NCBI GenBank assembly: GCA_018242185.1
Contig: JAFECK010000006.1
Location: 1-64,000 of the forward strand
Direction: 5' to 3'
Source of the DNA: Pseudomonadota bacterium
Lineage (GTDB): Bacteria > Pseudomonadota > Alphaproteobacteria > Rickettsiales > Midichloriaceae
DNA: 64,000 nucleotides
Made by a program: the position numbers and the translations under genes. This document shows, piece by piece, positions 45,844-55,644 of this stretch. Positions within the stretch are counted from its first letter, which is position 1, and each line of letters opens with the position of its first letter. The notes below the pieces were generated by a model. It searched no databases and was not told the DNA's origin. It saw nothing but the letters and a program-made list of their open reading frames with translations.

Positions 45844-45874
45844 TTGTCACCCCGGTTTGAGGCCAGGGTGACAA
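45844..45874. terminator. Palindrome/terminator after rpsO, shared with the dispersed repeat
   Basis: TTGTCACCC at 45844-45852 pairs perfectly with GGGTGACAA at 45866-45874. It sits between the rpsO end and the start of the 632-residue gene. Its GTCACCCCGG core matches the repeat at 42711. Confidence 0.65.
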
Positions 45875-45916
45875 CGCAAGATGAAAAAATCACATAGATT
45901 AGCAAGGGGAAACGCG

Positions 45917-46186
45917 CTATTTACGCAGCTCCAATCTAGAAATCGCTTCTTTATAACGGCTAACATCTTTACTCTTCAAGTAATTGAGCAGACGACGACG
46001 CTTATTCACCATCGCAATCAACCCACGGCGCGATTGAAAATCTTTTGGGTTAGCCTTAAAATGCTCAGTAAGCTCGGTAATACGCGCAGTCATAATAGCG
46101 CACTGCACCTCTGCAGACCCAGTATCATCCTTACCTCTAGCAAAATCCTTAATTAACTTTACTTTCTTCTCTTTAGTTATCGACAT
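45917..46186 (-). CDS. rpsO: 30S ribosomal protein S15
   Basis: 89 residues from ATG 46186 with AGGAG six bases upstream (a GTG directly before it is too close). Motifs [21 protein letters not shown] and the [19 protein letters not shown] helix are typical of uS15. It follows truB by 18 bases; pnp, the usual next gene, is absent. Confidence 0.96.
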   Translation of the reverse strand: MSITKEKKVKLIKDFARGKDDTGSAEVQCAIMTARITELTEHFKANPKDFQSRRGLIAMVNKRRRLLNYLKSKDVSRYKEAISRLELRK

Positions 46187-46204
46187 CACTTTCTCCTATT
46201 CAAT

Positions 46205-47098
46205 TTATAAATTCAGTACTTTTATCGGCTGCAATCCCCCTGACTCAAAGCGACAAATCGCCACCAGCGCTCCATCGCACATAGCAGCAACTAAAGCTCC
46301 GTCACCAGGTTGGATGGCCTCAGCGATGACTGCTCTACCATGCCGTAGCAAACGTGCGGCGTACTCGCCAACGTCGTGCACTAAGATGTCGTCCAGCACA
46401 CGTTCTACGGGCATGAGAAGATCACCCAGCCCACTCGCACCGTCATTATGCAATATTTCTGCTAAAGATGCTAGTGTAATCGCATCCTTTAGTACAAATT
46501 TTCCAAGGCGAGTCCTGGATAACTCAATAACATGGCAATAAGCACCCAAGGCATGGGCGATATCTCTGGCCAGAGCTCGCACATAAGTCCCCTTACTGCA
46601 TTGCACCCTAAACGCGCTGAATCCTTCACCGTGCCCCATCAACTCTAGCTTATCTATACGAACCGGCCTTGTATCTAGCTGCACTATTTTACCAGTTCTA
46701 GCAAAATAATAAGCACGTCTGCCGTTAATCTTAATGGCAGAGAATTGTGGCGGCTCCTGTTGGGTTTGCCCTAAAAACCGTGGCAACACGCTCTCGACTT
46801 CTGCTTGCGTAGGTATGCGCGCAGAAGTTGCCACCAATTCTCCCGTAATGTCCAATGTATCCCGATGTTCGCCCCAACGCACCACAAACTCATAACCTTT
46901 ATCTGCTTCAATAAGGTAAGGCATTAACTTAGTGGCCTCACCCACCCCAACAAGCAGTATTCCAGTAGCAAATGGATCAAGCGTACCAGAATGTCCAATT
47001 TTGGACGGCTTTATATATTTCTTAATATGGTTAAGCGCTGCTGCAGAGCTTAATCCCTCAGGTTTATTGACCAATAGCCACCCGTTTAAATTCACCAC
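46205..47098 (-). CDS. truB: tRNA pseudouridine-55 synthase
   Basis: Makes pseudouridine 55 in the T-arm of all tRNAs. 297 residues; catalytic Asp41 in [24 protein letters not shown] and [12 protein letters not shown] are further TruB motifs; a PUA-like C-terminus follows. GTG start at 47098 with GAGGGG six bases upstream. Same order truB-rpsO as in most bacteria. Confidence 0.95.
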   Translation of the reverse strand: MVNLNGWLLVNKPEGLSSAAALNHIKKYIKPSKIGHSGTLDPFATGILLVGVGEATKLMPYLIEADKGYEFVVRWGEHRDTLDITGELVATSARIPTQAEVESVLPRFLGQTQQEPPQFSAIKINGRRAYYFARTGKIVQLDTRPVRIDKLELMGHGEGFSAFRVQCSKGTYVRALARDIAHALGAYCHVIELSRTRLGKFVLKDAITLASLAEILHNDGASGLGDLLMPVERVLDDILVHDVGEYAARLLRHGRAVIAEAIQPGDGALVAAMCDGALVAICRFESGGLQPIKVLNL

Positions 47099-47191
47099 TC
47101 TATACCCCTCTTCAAAAAAATAATGTCTTGCAAAGTTCGACCATTATTGCAAAAATCGTTGCTAATTTCAAAGCCAAAATGGAGGTTGTAT

Positions 47192-48271
47192 ATGAGTGTT
47201 AGTGTTGAGAAAGTTAACGTCGATAAAGCAAAAGCGCTAGAAGCCGCTGTTAGCCAAATCAAAAAAGCGCATGGTCAGGGCGCAATTATGAAGCTTAGCG
47301 AACATACGGCTGTTGATATTGGCGCAATTTCCACTGGCTCGTTAGGCCTTGACCTTGCTTTAGGCGTTGGCGGATTACCGCGTGGCCGGGTTATCGAGAT
47401 ATATGGCCCAGAAAGTTCCGGGAAAACGACGCTTACCTTGCATTGCATTGCTGAAGCACAGAAAGAAGGCGGCGTGTGCGCGTTTATCGATGTGGAACAT
47501 GCACTAGACCCAGGCTATGCAAGCAGGATTGGAGTAAAAGTGAACGACTTGATTGTTTCTCAACCTGATACCGGTGAACAGGCTCTAGAAATCGCTGATA
47601 CTTTGGTACGCTCTGGCGCAGTTGATGTGGTGGTGGTGGACAGTGTTGCGGCATTGGTGCCAAAAGCTGAGATCGAAGGGGAGATGGGTGAGTCACACAT
47701 GGGCCTGCAAGCAAGGCTGATGAGCCAGGCGCTGCGCAAGCTAACCGCTAGCGTTTCGCGTTCTAACTGTATACTCATTTTCATTAACCAAATTAGAATG
47801 AAGATCGGCGTTATGTTTGGCAACCCAGAAACTACTACTGGTGGCAATGCCTTAAAGTTTTATGCTTCTGTGCGTGTTGATATCAGAAGGGTTGGCTCCA
47901 TTAAAGATAAAGATGACGTGATCGGCAGCCAAACTAGAGTTAAGGTGGTCAAAAACAAAGTGTCTCCACCATTCAAAACCGTGGAGTTCGACATAATGTA
48001 TCAGCAATCAGGAGAAATCGGCATATCTAAGGTTGGCGAAATATTAGACCTCGCTAGCAATATAGATTTAGTGGAAAAATCTGGCTCTTGGTATTCATAC
48101 AAAGGTGAAAAAATCGGCCAGGGCCGTGAGAATGCGAAACGCTATCTTCGCGAGCATCCAAACATTGCTGCGGAAATTGAGAAGCAGATTCGCGCTAGCA
48201 ACAAGCTTGCCACTGCATTAGCTGAGCCTGCTAATAACTCTGAAGAAACCACCGACGCAGCAAATAGCTAA
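47192..48271 (+). CDS. recA: Recombinase RecA
   Basis: Strand-exchange ATPase and SOS co-protease. 359 residues from ATG 47192 with GGAGG upstream. P-loop GPESSGKT at 72-79, the N-terminal polymerisation segment, loop L1 around GEMGESHMG and loop L2 [16 protein letters not shown] found no exact GTTC-N7-GTTC SOS box upstream, so LexA control is not shown. Confidence 0.98.
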   Translation: MSVSVEKVNVDKAKALEAAVSQIKKAHGQGAIMKLSEHTAVDIGAISTGSLGLDLALGVGGLPRGRVIEIYGPESSGKTTLTLHCIAEAQKEGGVCAFIDVEHALDPGYASRIGVKVNDLIVSQPDTGEQALEIADTLVRSGAVDVVVVDSVAALVPKAEIEGEMGESHMGLQARLMSQALRKLTASVSRSNCILIFINQIRMKIGVMFGNPETTTGGNALKFYASVRVDIRRVGSIKDKDDVIGSQTRVKVVKNKVSPPFKTVEFDIMYQQSGEIGISKVGEILDLASNIDLVEKSGSWYSYKGEKIGQGRENAKRYLREHPNIAAEIEKQIRASNKLATALAEPANNSEETTDAANS

Positions 48272-48274
48272 TTT

Positions 48275-49429
48275 ATGGATGATGGCCTAGCTCAGACTGC
48301 AAATTCAAGCAGTGGGATTTACGTAACTGACGCTGGAACTCTACGCGATCTATGCGCGAAGCTTGCCGGCCACAAGTGCATTGCCGTGGACACCGAATTT
48401 AGCCGGACCCGCAGCTATTATCCCATAATGTCCCTGATCCAAGTGGCAGCCACAGGAATAGCCTTTGCCGTAGATCTTCTTAAGCTATCGCGGCAAGAGC
48501 TGCAGCCGCTGTTTGATATACTGCAGAATCCCAAGTGTTGCAAGGTTTTTCACTCAGGTCGGCAAGATATAGAAGGCCTGTATAGCGCTTTTTCTGTAGT
48601 GGTAGCAAATGCGTTTGATACACAAGTGGCGATGCAGTTCTCCGGCGCACACGGGCAGCCGGGGTATGAAGCTATGGTGCGCCATTATCTGAATATCCAA
48701 GTAGCAAAGGATATGCAGTTCTCTGATTGGATGCAGCGCCCTTTGCGTCAAGAGCAATTGGACTACGCGATCGCCGATGTGGTGCATCTGCTAGATGTAT
48801 ATCCTATGGTGCTATCTGAGATAGTGCAAGCTGGCAAGTTGGCTTGGTTACAGCAGGAGTGTGATGGCATGATCAACGCAGCTATATCCCCAGCCTCTTG
48901 TTATGATATCTTGCGTAAACTAGGGCTTGCAAGTATTGATGAGCAGCTGATAGCGCGCGCTTACCGGCTAGTGCAATGGCGAGAGCAATATGCAGTTAGC
49001 CTTAATCTTAACCGGATATTTGTGATGCCTGATGCGATGTTAGGGTTACTGGCGCGCAAACCAGCTTTATTCCCAAAGAATAATACTCAGTATAATAAAC
49101 TAGGCGGCCGCAACAAAGTGCCTGGAGAAAGCTTGCGCCAACTCGTCCAGACCCCGCCTGAACTACTGCTTGAAGCCACTACAGAAGAACTAACAATAGC
49201 GCGAGACGTTATTGCTGATAACCGTAGGATGGTTAAAACTCCGTTATTTACAATGCTGAAGGAATTATTAGGCACCACCGCAGCAGAACACAAAATTTCC
49301 GAACCTTTTATTGCCAGCCAACTCGACTTACTGCGGTTTGCCAGCAAGCAACGCACTAAACTAGACCATGGTTGGCGTCACGAAGTATTTGGCCGCCAGG
49401 CCAGCTCCTTGCGAGATGCTAGTTTGTAG
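48275..49429 (+). CDS. rnd: Ribonuclease D
   Basis: 3'-5' exoribonuclease for tRNA 3' maturation. 384 residues: DEDDy exonuclease with Asp39 and Glu41 (VDTEFSRTRSYYP), KVFHSGRQD, and the Tyr-containing DYAIADVVHL, followed by one or two HRDC-like helical domains (VQWREQYA, LDLLRFASKQ). It starts three bases after recA and overlaps the next convergent gene by 11 bases. Confidence 0.92.
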   Translation: MDDGLAQTANSSSGIYVTDAGTLRDLCAKLAGHKCIAVDTEFSRTRSYYPIMSLIQVAATGIAFAVDLLKLSRQELQPLFDILQNPKCCKVFHSGRQDIEGLYSAFSVVVANAFDTQVAMQFSGAHGQPGYEAMVRHYLNIQVAKDMQFSDWMQRPLRQEQLDYAIADVVHLLDVYPMVLSEIVQAGKLAWLQQECDGMINAAISPASCYDILRKLGLASIDEQLIARAYRLVQWREQYAVSLNLNRIFVMPDAMLGLLARKPALFPKNNTQYNKLGGRNKVPGESLRQLVQTPPELLLEATTEELTIARDVIADNRRMVKTPLFTMLKELLGTTAAEHKISEPFIASQLDLLRFASKQRTKLDHGWRHEVFGRQASSLRDASL

Positions 49430-50198
49430 CCTGAACTAGGTTAATATCTCCTTTTTTCATTGCTATAACTGTCATCGTTAGTGCGAAAGGCAGACCTATG
49501 GCGATAATAATCTCCATGGATATAGCTTCTGCAGTAGTGGCAGCTGCACTACCCATGCATAGGGACAGCACAGGACCAACAATAACTGTAGTCGGAATCA
49601 GACTAATGCAGAAACTATTGAACATTATGTAGGCCCATTTTTCTTTAAACGCTTCCTTTAATGTCACTGGTGGAACAGTGCTCGCTTTTCGGTGATGTTG
49701 CTTCGCAATATTATTTACCGATACTTGTTCTGCAGTGGTCATGTCATGTGCTTTCTTTATGTTAAACATCCGTCCAGATAACACAATGGCTATGGCAAAG
49801 ATTAATCCTGCTTGAGTGAGCAACGATTGTTCAGCTGTTAAGTTTGTTAAAGCCAAAGCTGTGCCCACGCCATGGTGTAACCCTCCGTAACAAAGGCCAC
49901 CATATAAAATTGCTCCTACCATAAGTGTCTTGATGGCAGTTTGGATAGGGCCTTCTGTTTCGGGAATATAACATTCTTTCTTTACTTTCGTATCCTGTGC
50001 ACACCATATCGCCGACATCAGCAGCATTAAGCTGGCACCGCTCAAAGCCAGCACCATGGACAGATTAGAACCACCCACTGCAATAAGCGCAGCTTCATGT
50101 CCGGCTACCGCTAGCCCAGCACCCGTCGCCAAGGCGCCAGCTCCAAGGAGCACGCCTATAGCAGGCGCATTTGCCCTGAATGTCAGCCTCAAAGTCAT
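49419..50198 (-). CDS. Duplicated multi-pass membrane protein, copy 1
   Basis: 259 residues, about six hydrophobic segments rich in Gly/Ala, no known domain. It is a paralogue of the next gene upstream: the first 75 or so residues are almost identical (MTLRL.FRA.APAIGVL), the middle differs, and the ends align again (VGPVLSL.MG.AAATTAEAIS). Starts are 866 bases apart. The palindrome over its -10 region suggests regulation. Function unknown. Confidence 0.65.
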   Translation of the reverse strand: MTLRLTFRANAPAIGVLLGAGALATGAGLAVAGHEAALIAVGGSNLSMVLALSGASLMLLMSAIWCAQDTKVKKECYIPETEGPIQTAIKTLMVGAILYGGLCYGGLHHGVGTALALTNLTAEQSLLTQAGLIFAIAIVLSGRMFNIKKAHDMTTAEQVSVNNIAKQHHRKASTVPPVTLKEAFKEKWAYIMFNSFCISLIPTTVIVGPVLSLCMGSAAATTAEAISMEIIIAIGLPFALTMTVIAMKKGDINLVQATN

Positions 50199-50229
50199 AC
50201 AAACCTATCAAGTTATTGTTAATAATGGG

Positions 50230-50250
50230 CCAATTATAGCATATAATTGG
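50230..50250 (-). promoter_or_regulatory. Palindrome overlapping the -10 box of copy 1
   Basis: CCAATTATA at 50230-50238 and TATAATTGG at 50242-50250 form a perfect 9-base inverted repeat with a GCA spacer. On the minus strand it contains a TATAAT that could be the -10 box. The same place in front of copy 2 (near 51097-51117) has a degenerate version. An operator is the inferred use. Confidence 0.5.
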
Positions 50251-50290
50251 CATGTAGTACATACGCCGCTCCCGTAACTCTTTACGGATA

Positions 50291-51064
50291 CTACTTCCTT
50301 TGGTTTATATCCCCTGCAGTCATTGCTAGAATTGTCATAAACACGGCATAAGGCAGACCTATAGAGATAATAACCTCCATGGATATAGCTTCTGCAGTAG
50401 TTGCAGCGGCACCACCCATATATAGAGAGAGCACCGGGCCAACAAGAGCTGATGTCGGCGCTATGCTAAAACCGAAACTCTTGAGTATAATCTGCATCCA
50501 GTCTGCCTTAAACGCTTGCTCTAATGTCACTGGTGCAACTGGTGCAACTGCTGGTCGCCTTTCCCGCTGCGCAACTGCGCTAGCTTGAGTCTGCTGACGC
50601 TTAGTCATTTTCGACGCGGTATCTGAAGTATGCATCAGTCCAAATGCCCCCATTGACACAGCGAAGGCTATCCCGGCTTGAGTGAGCAACGATTGTTCGG
50701 CTGTCAAGCTTGTTAAGGCCAAAGCTGCGCCTACGCCATGGTGTATAGCACCATAATAAATACCAGCACCTATAATTGATGAGCATAGGAAAAGAAACAC
50801 TGCGAAACCCAACGGCGAATTATTACCAGGGTGTCCACAGTCTTTCCTCACTTTCGTATCCTGTGCAATCCATATCGCCGACATCAGCAGCATCAAGCTG
50901 GCACCGCTCAAGGCCAGCACCATGGACAGATTAGAGCCACCCACTGCAATAAGCGCAGCTTCATGTCCAGCTATCGCTAGCCCAGCACCCGTTGCCAAGG
51001 CACCGGCCCCAAGGAGCACGCCTATAGCAGGCGCATGTGCCCTAAATATCAGTCTCAAAGTCAT
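50291..51064 (-). CDS. Duplicated multi-pass membrane protein, copy 2
   Basis: 257 residues with the same arrangement of hydrophobic segments as copy 1 and near-identical N-terminal third. The leader of about 55 bases before the start is also duplicated (TTATTGTTAATAATGGGCTAA form), so the duplication took promoter and gene together. The variable part is the loop and helices at about 75-100 and 130-180. No family recognised. Confidence 0.65.
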   Translation of the reverse strand: MTLRLIFRAHAPAIGVLLGAGALATGAGLAIAGHEAALIAVGGSNLSMVLALSGASLMLLMSAIWIAQDTKVRKDCGHPGNNSPLGFAVFLFLCSSIIGAGIYYGAIHHGVGAALALTSLTAEQSLLTQAGIAFAVSMGAFGLMHTSDTASKMTKRQQTQASAVAQRERRPAVAPVAPVTLEQAFKADWMQIILKSFGFSIAPTSALVGPVLSLYMGGAAATTAEAISMEVIISIGLPYAVFMTILAMTAGDINQRK

Positions 51065-51156
51065 ATAAACCTATCAAGTTATTGTTAATAATGGGCTAAT
51101 TATAGCATATTATTCACATATGGTATAGAGCACTCTTTATAAAAAAGAAAAAAGTG

Positions 51157-51185
51157 TTGACCTTGAATTAACAAAGCCATACTAT
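51157..51185 (+). promoter_or_regulatory. Predicted promoter of the outer membrane protein gene
   Basis: TTGACC at 51157-51162, a 17-base spacer, TACTAT at 51180-51185. Confidence 0.55.
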
Positions 51186-51221
51186 CCAGGCAACGCCATA
51201 AAAGTAATAAGGAAGGAGTTT

Positions 51222-52151
51222 ATGCTGCGTATTATCGCACTTTTTATAACAACCCTTATATTTACCCTTGGGTTTGCAGTAGAAATTTGCTTGGCTTATG
51301 CCTGGATTGCAACTAAAGGGGTGCAAAACAAGCGGCTATCCATAATCCAAGAAACGCCGATTAAGCTGCAATATATAGATGCAGACTATGGCACTAGCTC
51401 AGCCAAGCTATACACCGATGTCACAGAATCTAAGCTAAACATAGGCTTGGCTAATAACGTAGCATTTAGCTACGAAACCGTCACTTGGAACATGGAAGAT
51501 ATTATAAAACAAGGCATCCAGCCCCTTGATCGCCACCACTACACTGTGGCACAAAATAAACTAAGCTTGGCCACATCTATCTCTAGGGGTGCTTGGGATA
51601 GCGCTAGCCTCCGGCTTATTCTACAAACTGGCTTTTATTACCCTCAAGCGCGCTATTACATCCAAGAAGCGGAGGCGGCTGGAGTTGCAATAGCTTATGG
51701 CCGCACAATACCGCTCGCTCATACTTATAAGTACTATTTATATTTTGAAACCAGCCTACTGCATAAACTATACCCACGCCTCAAACATTTTGAGCGACGG
51801 CTTGATATGAAACTGGGCTTAAAGATTTTACAAGACATCGAACTAGCTCTAGGTTTTTACCGGATTATGGGCCTGGTTAACATACCGCGTAATATGCATA
51901 TGCAAACACGGCAGCTCTTAGATGAAGATGCACTCACATCTAGGTGGCAGTTCCCTTATATTGCAAGCAAAGCTCTTGACCGCATATACCTGAAGCTTGG
52001 CCTAGCTCTTGGCACAAGAAAATTTGATTTGGACTTTGTTTTCGGCGGCGAACGTTTTTTACAAGCCCGCCAGTCAAAAAGAAATAATATCGCTATACAC
52101 CGTCAATGGAACCGCGTGGCAATTATCTTTTCATATAATCTAGAAGTTTGA
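51222..52151 (+). CDS. Predicted exported protein, possible outer membrane barrel
   Basis: 309 residues, AAGGAG before the ATG. An N-terminal hydrophobic segment (about 3-26) is a likely signal peptide. The mature part is rich in alternating aromatic and polar residues (LRLILQTGFYYPQARYYI, YYLYFETSLL) and repeated LALG.. strands, ending IIFSYNLEV, which suggests beta-strands of an outer membrane barrel. The last residue is Val, not Phe, so this is uncertain. It precedes comM by nine bases. Confidence 0.55.
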   Translation: MLRIIALFITTLIFTLGFAVEICLAYAWIATKGVQNKRLSIIQETPIKLQYIDADYGTSSAKLYTDVTESKLNIGLANNVAFSYETVTWNMEDIIKQGIQPLDRHHYTVAQNKLSLATSISRGAWDSASLRLILQTGFYYPQARYYIQEAEAAGVAIAYGRTIPLAHTYKYYLYFETSLLHKLYPRLKHFERRLDMKLGLKILQDIELALGFYRIMGLVNIPRNMHMQTRQLLDEDALTSRWQFPYIASKALDRIYLKLGLALGTRKFDLDFVFGGERFLQARQSKRNNIAIHRQWNRVAIIFSYNLEV

Positions 52152-52160
52152 GGTAATGCA

Positions 52161-53681
52161 ATGAACAACAGCACCGTAATCCTGCATGGGTTAGCTTTTT
52201 CAGGCATAGAGCCACAAGATGTGGCTGTGCAGGTGCAAATTGCTCGCGGGATGCCTTCCTTTAGCATAGTAGGGCTAGCCAATAAATCGGTAGCTGAGGC
52301 AAAACAAAGGGTTTGGTCAGCGTTTGCTAGTCTTTCCATCAGCTTGCCATACCAAAGGATCACCGTAAATTTGGCGCCAGCCGATTTGGTCAAAGACGGC
52401 AGCCATTTTGATTTGCCAATAGCTCTGGGCTTGCTCGCAATATTAGATATGGTGCCATACGAGGAAATTAGCGAATACTTGATAATTGGGGAACTATCTC
52501 TAGATGGCTCTATCATGCCTGTCAACGGCGTTTTGCCCGCAGCTATTGCCGCTGTATCACGCAACAAAGGACTGATATGCCCGGCGACTAATGTAGCCGA
52601 AGCAGCATGGTCAGGCAATAAATCTATATTGGCGCCATGCAACTTAACCCAACTTATGCAGCATTTCTCTGGAGAAAAGATGATGAATGTGACGCCTGCG
52701 AATTTGGCATTACCAGCCGAACAATACCCAGATTTAAAGGATATAAAAGGCCAGAAATTCGCCAAACGCGCCCTTGAGATTGCAGCGGCTGGGGGCCATA
52801 ATCTGCTAATGATCGGCCCTCCTGGCTCTGGCAAATCTATGTTGGCACGCCGGCTGCCCGGATTATTGCCACCAATGTCGGCTGAAGAAATACTAGAGGT
52901 GAGTGTTATCGCCAGTATTGCAGGCATACTCAATAAAGAAGAGGGCTTGGTAAATAAACGCCCCTACCGTGACCCCCATAGCTCCGCATCCATGCCCGCT
53001 ATGGTAGGTGGTGGCAGAAAAGGGCAACCGGGCGAGGTAACTCTAGCACACCACGGCATACTTTTTCTTGACGAGTTACCGGAGTTCCAGCGCGAAGTGT
53101 TAGAATCCCTGCGCCAGCCAATGGAATCACGCACAATCTCAATAGCCCGAGTAAACGCACACGTTACTTATCCTGCGGACTTTATGCTGGTAGCGGCAAT
53201 GAACCCGTGTAAATGTGGGTATTTTGGCACTAATCACGCCAATTGCACTAGGATACCACGTTGTGCTCAAGACTACCAAAACCGCATCTCAGGGCCTTTA
53301 TGGGACCGATTCGATTTGGCCATAGTGGTACCACAAATTAACTTAATGCTAGCAAAGGCCGAGGACAACACGGAAACTTCAGAGGTAGTGCGCAATAGGG
53401 TTTATACTGCAAGGGCCACGCAAAGAGCTCGATATAGCGATAAAGCAGTTAAGCTCAACGCACACATAGACGGAGATTTGTTGAGCATGGCCGTACAGCT
53501 TGACCTAAGTTCACGAGAGCTATTGGCCAACTATGCGGAAAAATTTCATCTCTCCGGAAGAGCTGTACATAGAGTGATGCGTGTGGCACGGACCATCGCT
53601 GACCTTGAAAATCAGGAAGATGTGTCTATATCACATGTGTCAGAGGCAATTAGCTATAGGGTGCGCCGGCAGGCCGGGTAG
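52161..53681 (+). CDS. comM: Mg-chelatase-like AAA+ ATPase, ComM/YifB family
   Basis: Hexameric helicase that promotes branch migration during natural transformation in Vibrio and Acinetobacter. 506 residues: N-terminal S5/Lon-like domain (MPSFSIVGLANKSVAEAKQRV), Walker A GPPGSGKSMLARR, Walker B ILFLDELPEF, sensor region MNPCKCGYFG with zinc-like cysteines, and the C-terminal helical domain. GAGG precedes the ATG. In host-restricted bacteria it is often kept without the DNA uptake genes. Confidence 0.92.
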   Translation: MNNSTVILHGLAFSGIEPQDVAVQVQIARGMPSFSIVGLANKSVAEAKQRVWSAFASLSISLPYQRITVNLAPADLVKDGSHFDLPIALGLLAILDMVPYEEISEYLIIGELSLDGSIMPVNGVLPAAIAAVSRNKGLICPATNVAEAAWSGNKSILAPCNLTQLMQHFSGEKMMNVTPANLALPAEQYPDLKDIKGQKFAKRALEIAAAGGHNLLMIGPPGSGKSMLARRLPGLLPPMSAEEILEVSVIASIAGILNKEEGLVNKRPYRDPHSSASMPAMVGGGRKGQPGEVTLAHHGILFLDELPEFQREVLESLRQPMESRTISIARVNAHVTYPADFMLVAAMNPCKCGYFGTNHANCTRIPRCAQDYQNRISGPLWDRFDLAIVVPQINLMLAKAEDNTETSEVVRNRVYTARATQRARYSDKAVKLNAHIDGDLLSMAVQLDLSSRELLANYAEKFHLSGRAVHRVMRVARTIADLENQEDVSISHVSEAISYRVRRQAG

Positions 53682-53764
53682 ACCTCACGCTCTTAACCCT
53701 TTGTTAACCAGCAGCATGCGAGCATTGGGAGTGTAATTAATAATGCCCTAAAGGATGGTGTATT

Positions 53765-54331
53765 ATGGTGGTAAATGTATTAGAGTCGCAATCTGAACAA
53801 GACCAATTATCGCAAAATTTAGCTGCAAAACTTGGATCAGAGCCGCTCGCACTAATTGCCCTACACATACAGGATTTCTTAAGCATCATGCTACAAAACC
53901 TTGATAAAGCTGGGTTTACCGGACCTGAGTTTGTGGAAAAAGGTGAAATGATGTTGCGCTCAGTGACTGCTAGCTATCCATTGAGTGACTTTCTAATCAT
54001 CCTACACATTTTCCAGCAAATAGAGGCAAGCTTCGTAAACAGTTCATTCTATCGAGGACTATGTACATTGCGGCAAATATGTACCCACGAAGACTTGAGC
54101 GGCAAACACGATATCGAGTCGCAACAAGTAAACTCTGGCAACCCTGATTTGATTATGTTTGCCACCCACTTGGTAGAAAATTTACGGCAATATTTCAACC
54201 AGTGCCGCAAAGATACTAGGATTAGAGAGATGACCAATCATCAGATCATGTTTTTTCTCCAAGACGCCTTCCGCGATAGCTTAAACAAAACGGTCTTAGA
54301 GCATAGCGGTTACTCTGCTCGTCTACAGTAA
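53765..54331 (+). CDS. Hypothetical protein
   Basis: 188 residues, soluble, mostly helical by composition, with GGATGG before the ATG. There is no motif or homology I can name. It ends exactly where the convergent acidic gene ends (54331/54332), so the two are end to end. Confidence 0.6.
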   Translation: MVVNVLESQSEQDQLSQNLAAKLGSEPLALIALHIQDFLSIMLQNLDKAGFTGPEFVEKGEMMLRSVTASYPLSDFLIILHIFQQIEASFVNSSFYRGLCTLRQICTHEDLSGKHDIESQQVNSGNPDLIMFATHLVENLRQYFNQCRKDTRIREMTNHQIMFFLQDAFRDSLNKTVLEHSGYSARLQ

Positions 54332-55492
54332 TTAGCTATTAGCCATCTCTTTTTCATGATGATTGTGCTCGGCGTGTCCGCAATCGTCACTACCTATCCA
54401 AGCGTGTAGGAAGCCCTGCTCTAGCAGACCATTCATATTTGCTACATCGCGCCTAATAGTTGAGCTGCATAGGTGTAACCGGCCTTGACGCCATAACTTA
54501 ATTTTTGCTTTTATATCATCACTGAGCTTTGGCCCATATTTACTGCACAGCGCATCGGTTTCCATCGGTATCAACTTTGCCGCTCCAAATAACAATTCAT
54601 CTATAACCGCGCTATCTTCGTTTGATATCGTATAATCGCAGTTCCGCAAAATCTCACCAATAACCTGGGCAGCAAATTGCGCCATCGCAGTAGCTGTTAT
54701 AATCTCAACTGCACTTAAGGACTGCACTATTTTTACTGCCGCAATGCGAGCTTCTACGCTATTGTGGTAGCCACCTGTGACCGCCAATTTAGTTAAAGTT
54801 TTCATGGGCACTGCTTCCTGATCTATGCAAGGGATTATAGCAATTCTCAGCATCTCGATAAAGCCTTTAGAAGCTTGCTTTGGGCGCATGCAATACAACA
54901 TATGCAATAACCACTCAACTGCCATTGTACTTTCGTAAGATGCTAAGGTACTCACAATAAGCTGGGTTAATGTTGATTCATCTATAGAGCCTAATATTTC
55001 AGCAAGCGCCTTATTTATTGCAGTTGTTTCAGGCTGCAATTCTTCACATATAGCACTAATTTTTTTCTCTATCTCCAGTATGCGCTCTTGGTCTTCAACC
55101 TCTACTTGCTGTAATTGCAGTAGTAGTTCTTCGACCCTAGGGTCTTGGATTATGTCTTCAAAATCTTCCTCTACCTCACTATCTTCTTCCGATTCGTCCA
55201 TATCTACAATATCATCAACATAGATCTCATCCCAGCTCTCTAACGCTGCCTCTATTTCCTCATCTTTTATCGGTTGGTTAGTAACTCCGAAGTATCTAAC
55301 TAAGCTTTCCTCACATAACAGTTCCAATAGCATGTCTTCCATTTCATCCTTATGCTCTGCTAAAATCTTGGCGAAGGCATGCACAGTCTCTACTTCACTA
55401 GCCCCACTACTTATCCCTGGCAAAAGCGCTTCCAATTTTGTCAATAACAGTATTTCTTGACTGGTTTCTTGATTTTTCGCCGCATTGATCAT
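54332..55492 (-). CDS. Hypothetical acidic helical protein
   Basis: 386 residues, no signal peptide. A highly acidic linker around 95-118 (DESEEDSEVEEDFED) separates a helical N-terminus from a helical repeat-like body (VEARIAAVKIVQSLSAVEI). The last 20 residues are His/Glu-rich (CGHAEHNHHEKE), a possible metal-binding tail. Function unknown. Confidence 0.6.
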   Translation of the reverse strand: MINAAKNQETSQEILLLTKLEALLPGISSGASEVETVHAFAKILAEHKDEMEDMLLELLCEESLVRYFGVTNQPIKDEEIEAALESWDEIYVDDIVDMDESEEDSEVEEDFEDIIQDPRVEELLLQLQQVEVEDQERILEIEKKISAICEELQPETTAINKALAEILGSIDESTLTQLIVSTLASYESTMAVEWLLHMLYCMRPKQASKGFIEMLRIAIIPCIDQEAVPMKTLTKLAVTGGYHNSVEARIAAVKIVQSLSAVEIITATAMAQFAAQVIGEILRNCDYTISNEDSAVIDELLFGAAKLIPMETDALCSKYGPKLSDDIKAKIKLWRQGRLHLCSSTIRRDVANMNGLLEQGFLHAWIGSDDCGHAEHNHHEKEMANS

Positions 55493-55584
55493 GATATTTA
55501 CTCATTTAGGTTTTCCTGCCCAGGGTACAGTAAATATTTTATTGCGCAAGCAATTTTTGTTTCTCGCGTTATAAAACGGTTACG

Positions 55585-55613
55585 TTGCATTCTACAACGA
55601 ATCATGGTAATAT
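55585..55613 (+). promoter_or_regulatory. Predicted promoter of the two-helix protein gene
   Basis: TTGCAT at 55585-55590, a 17-base spacer, TAATAT at 55608-55613, followed 32 bases later by the start codon. Confidence 0.6.
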
Positions 55614-55644
55614 CCAGGCCAGATATAACGAAAAAGAGGATTAT

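Noticed and set aside
47123..47191. Upstream start for RecA at 47123
   Set aside because: The ATG at 47192 has GGAGG directly before it and gives the standard N-terminus.
47130..47191. LexA/SOS box upstream of recA
   Set aside because: GTTC at 47138 is not followed by GTTC seven bases later; no match to the alphaproteobacterial box.
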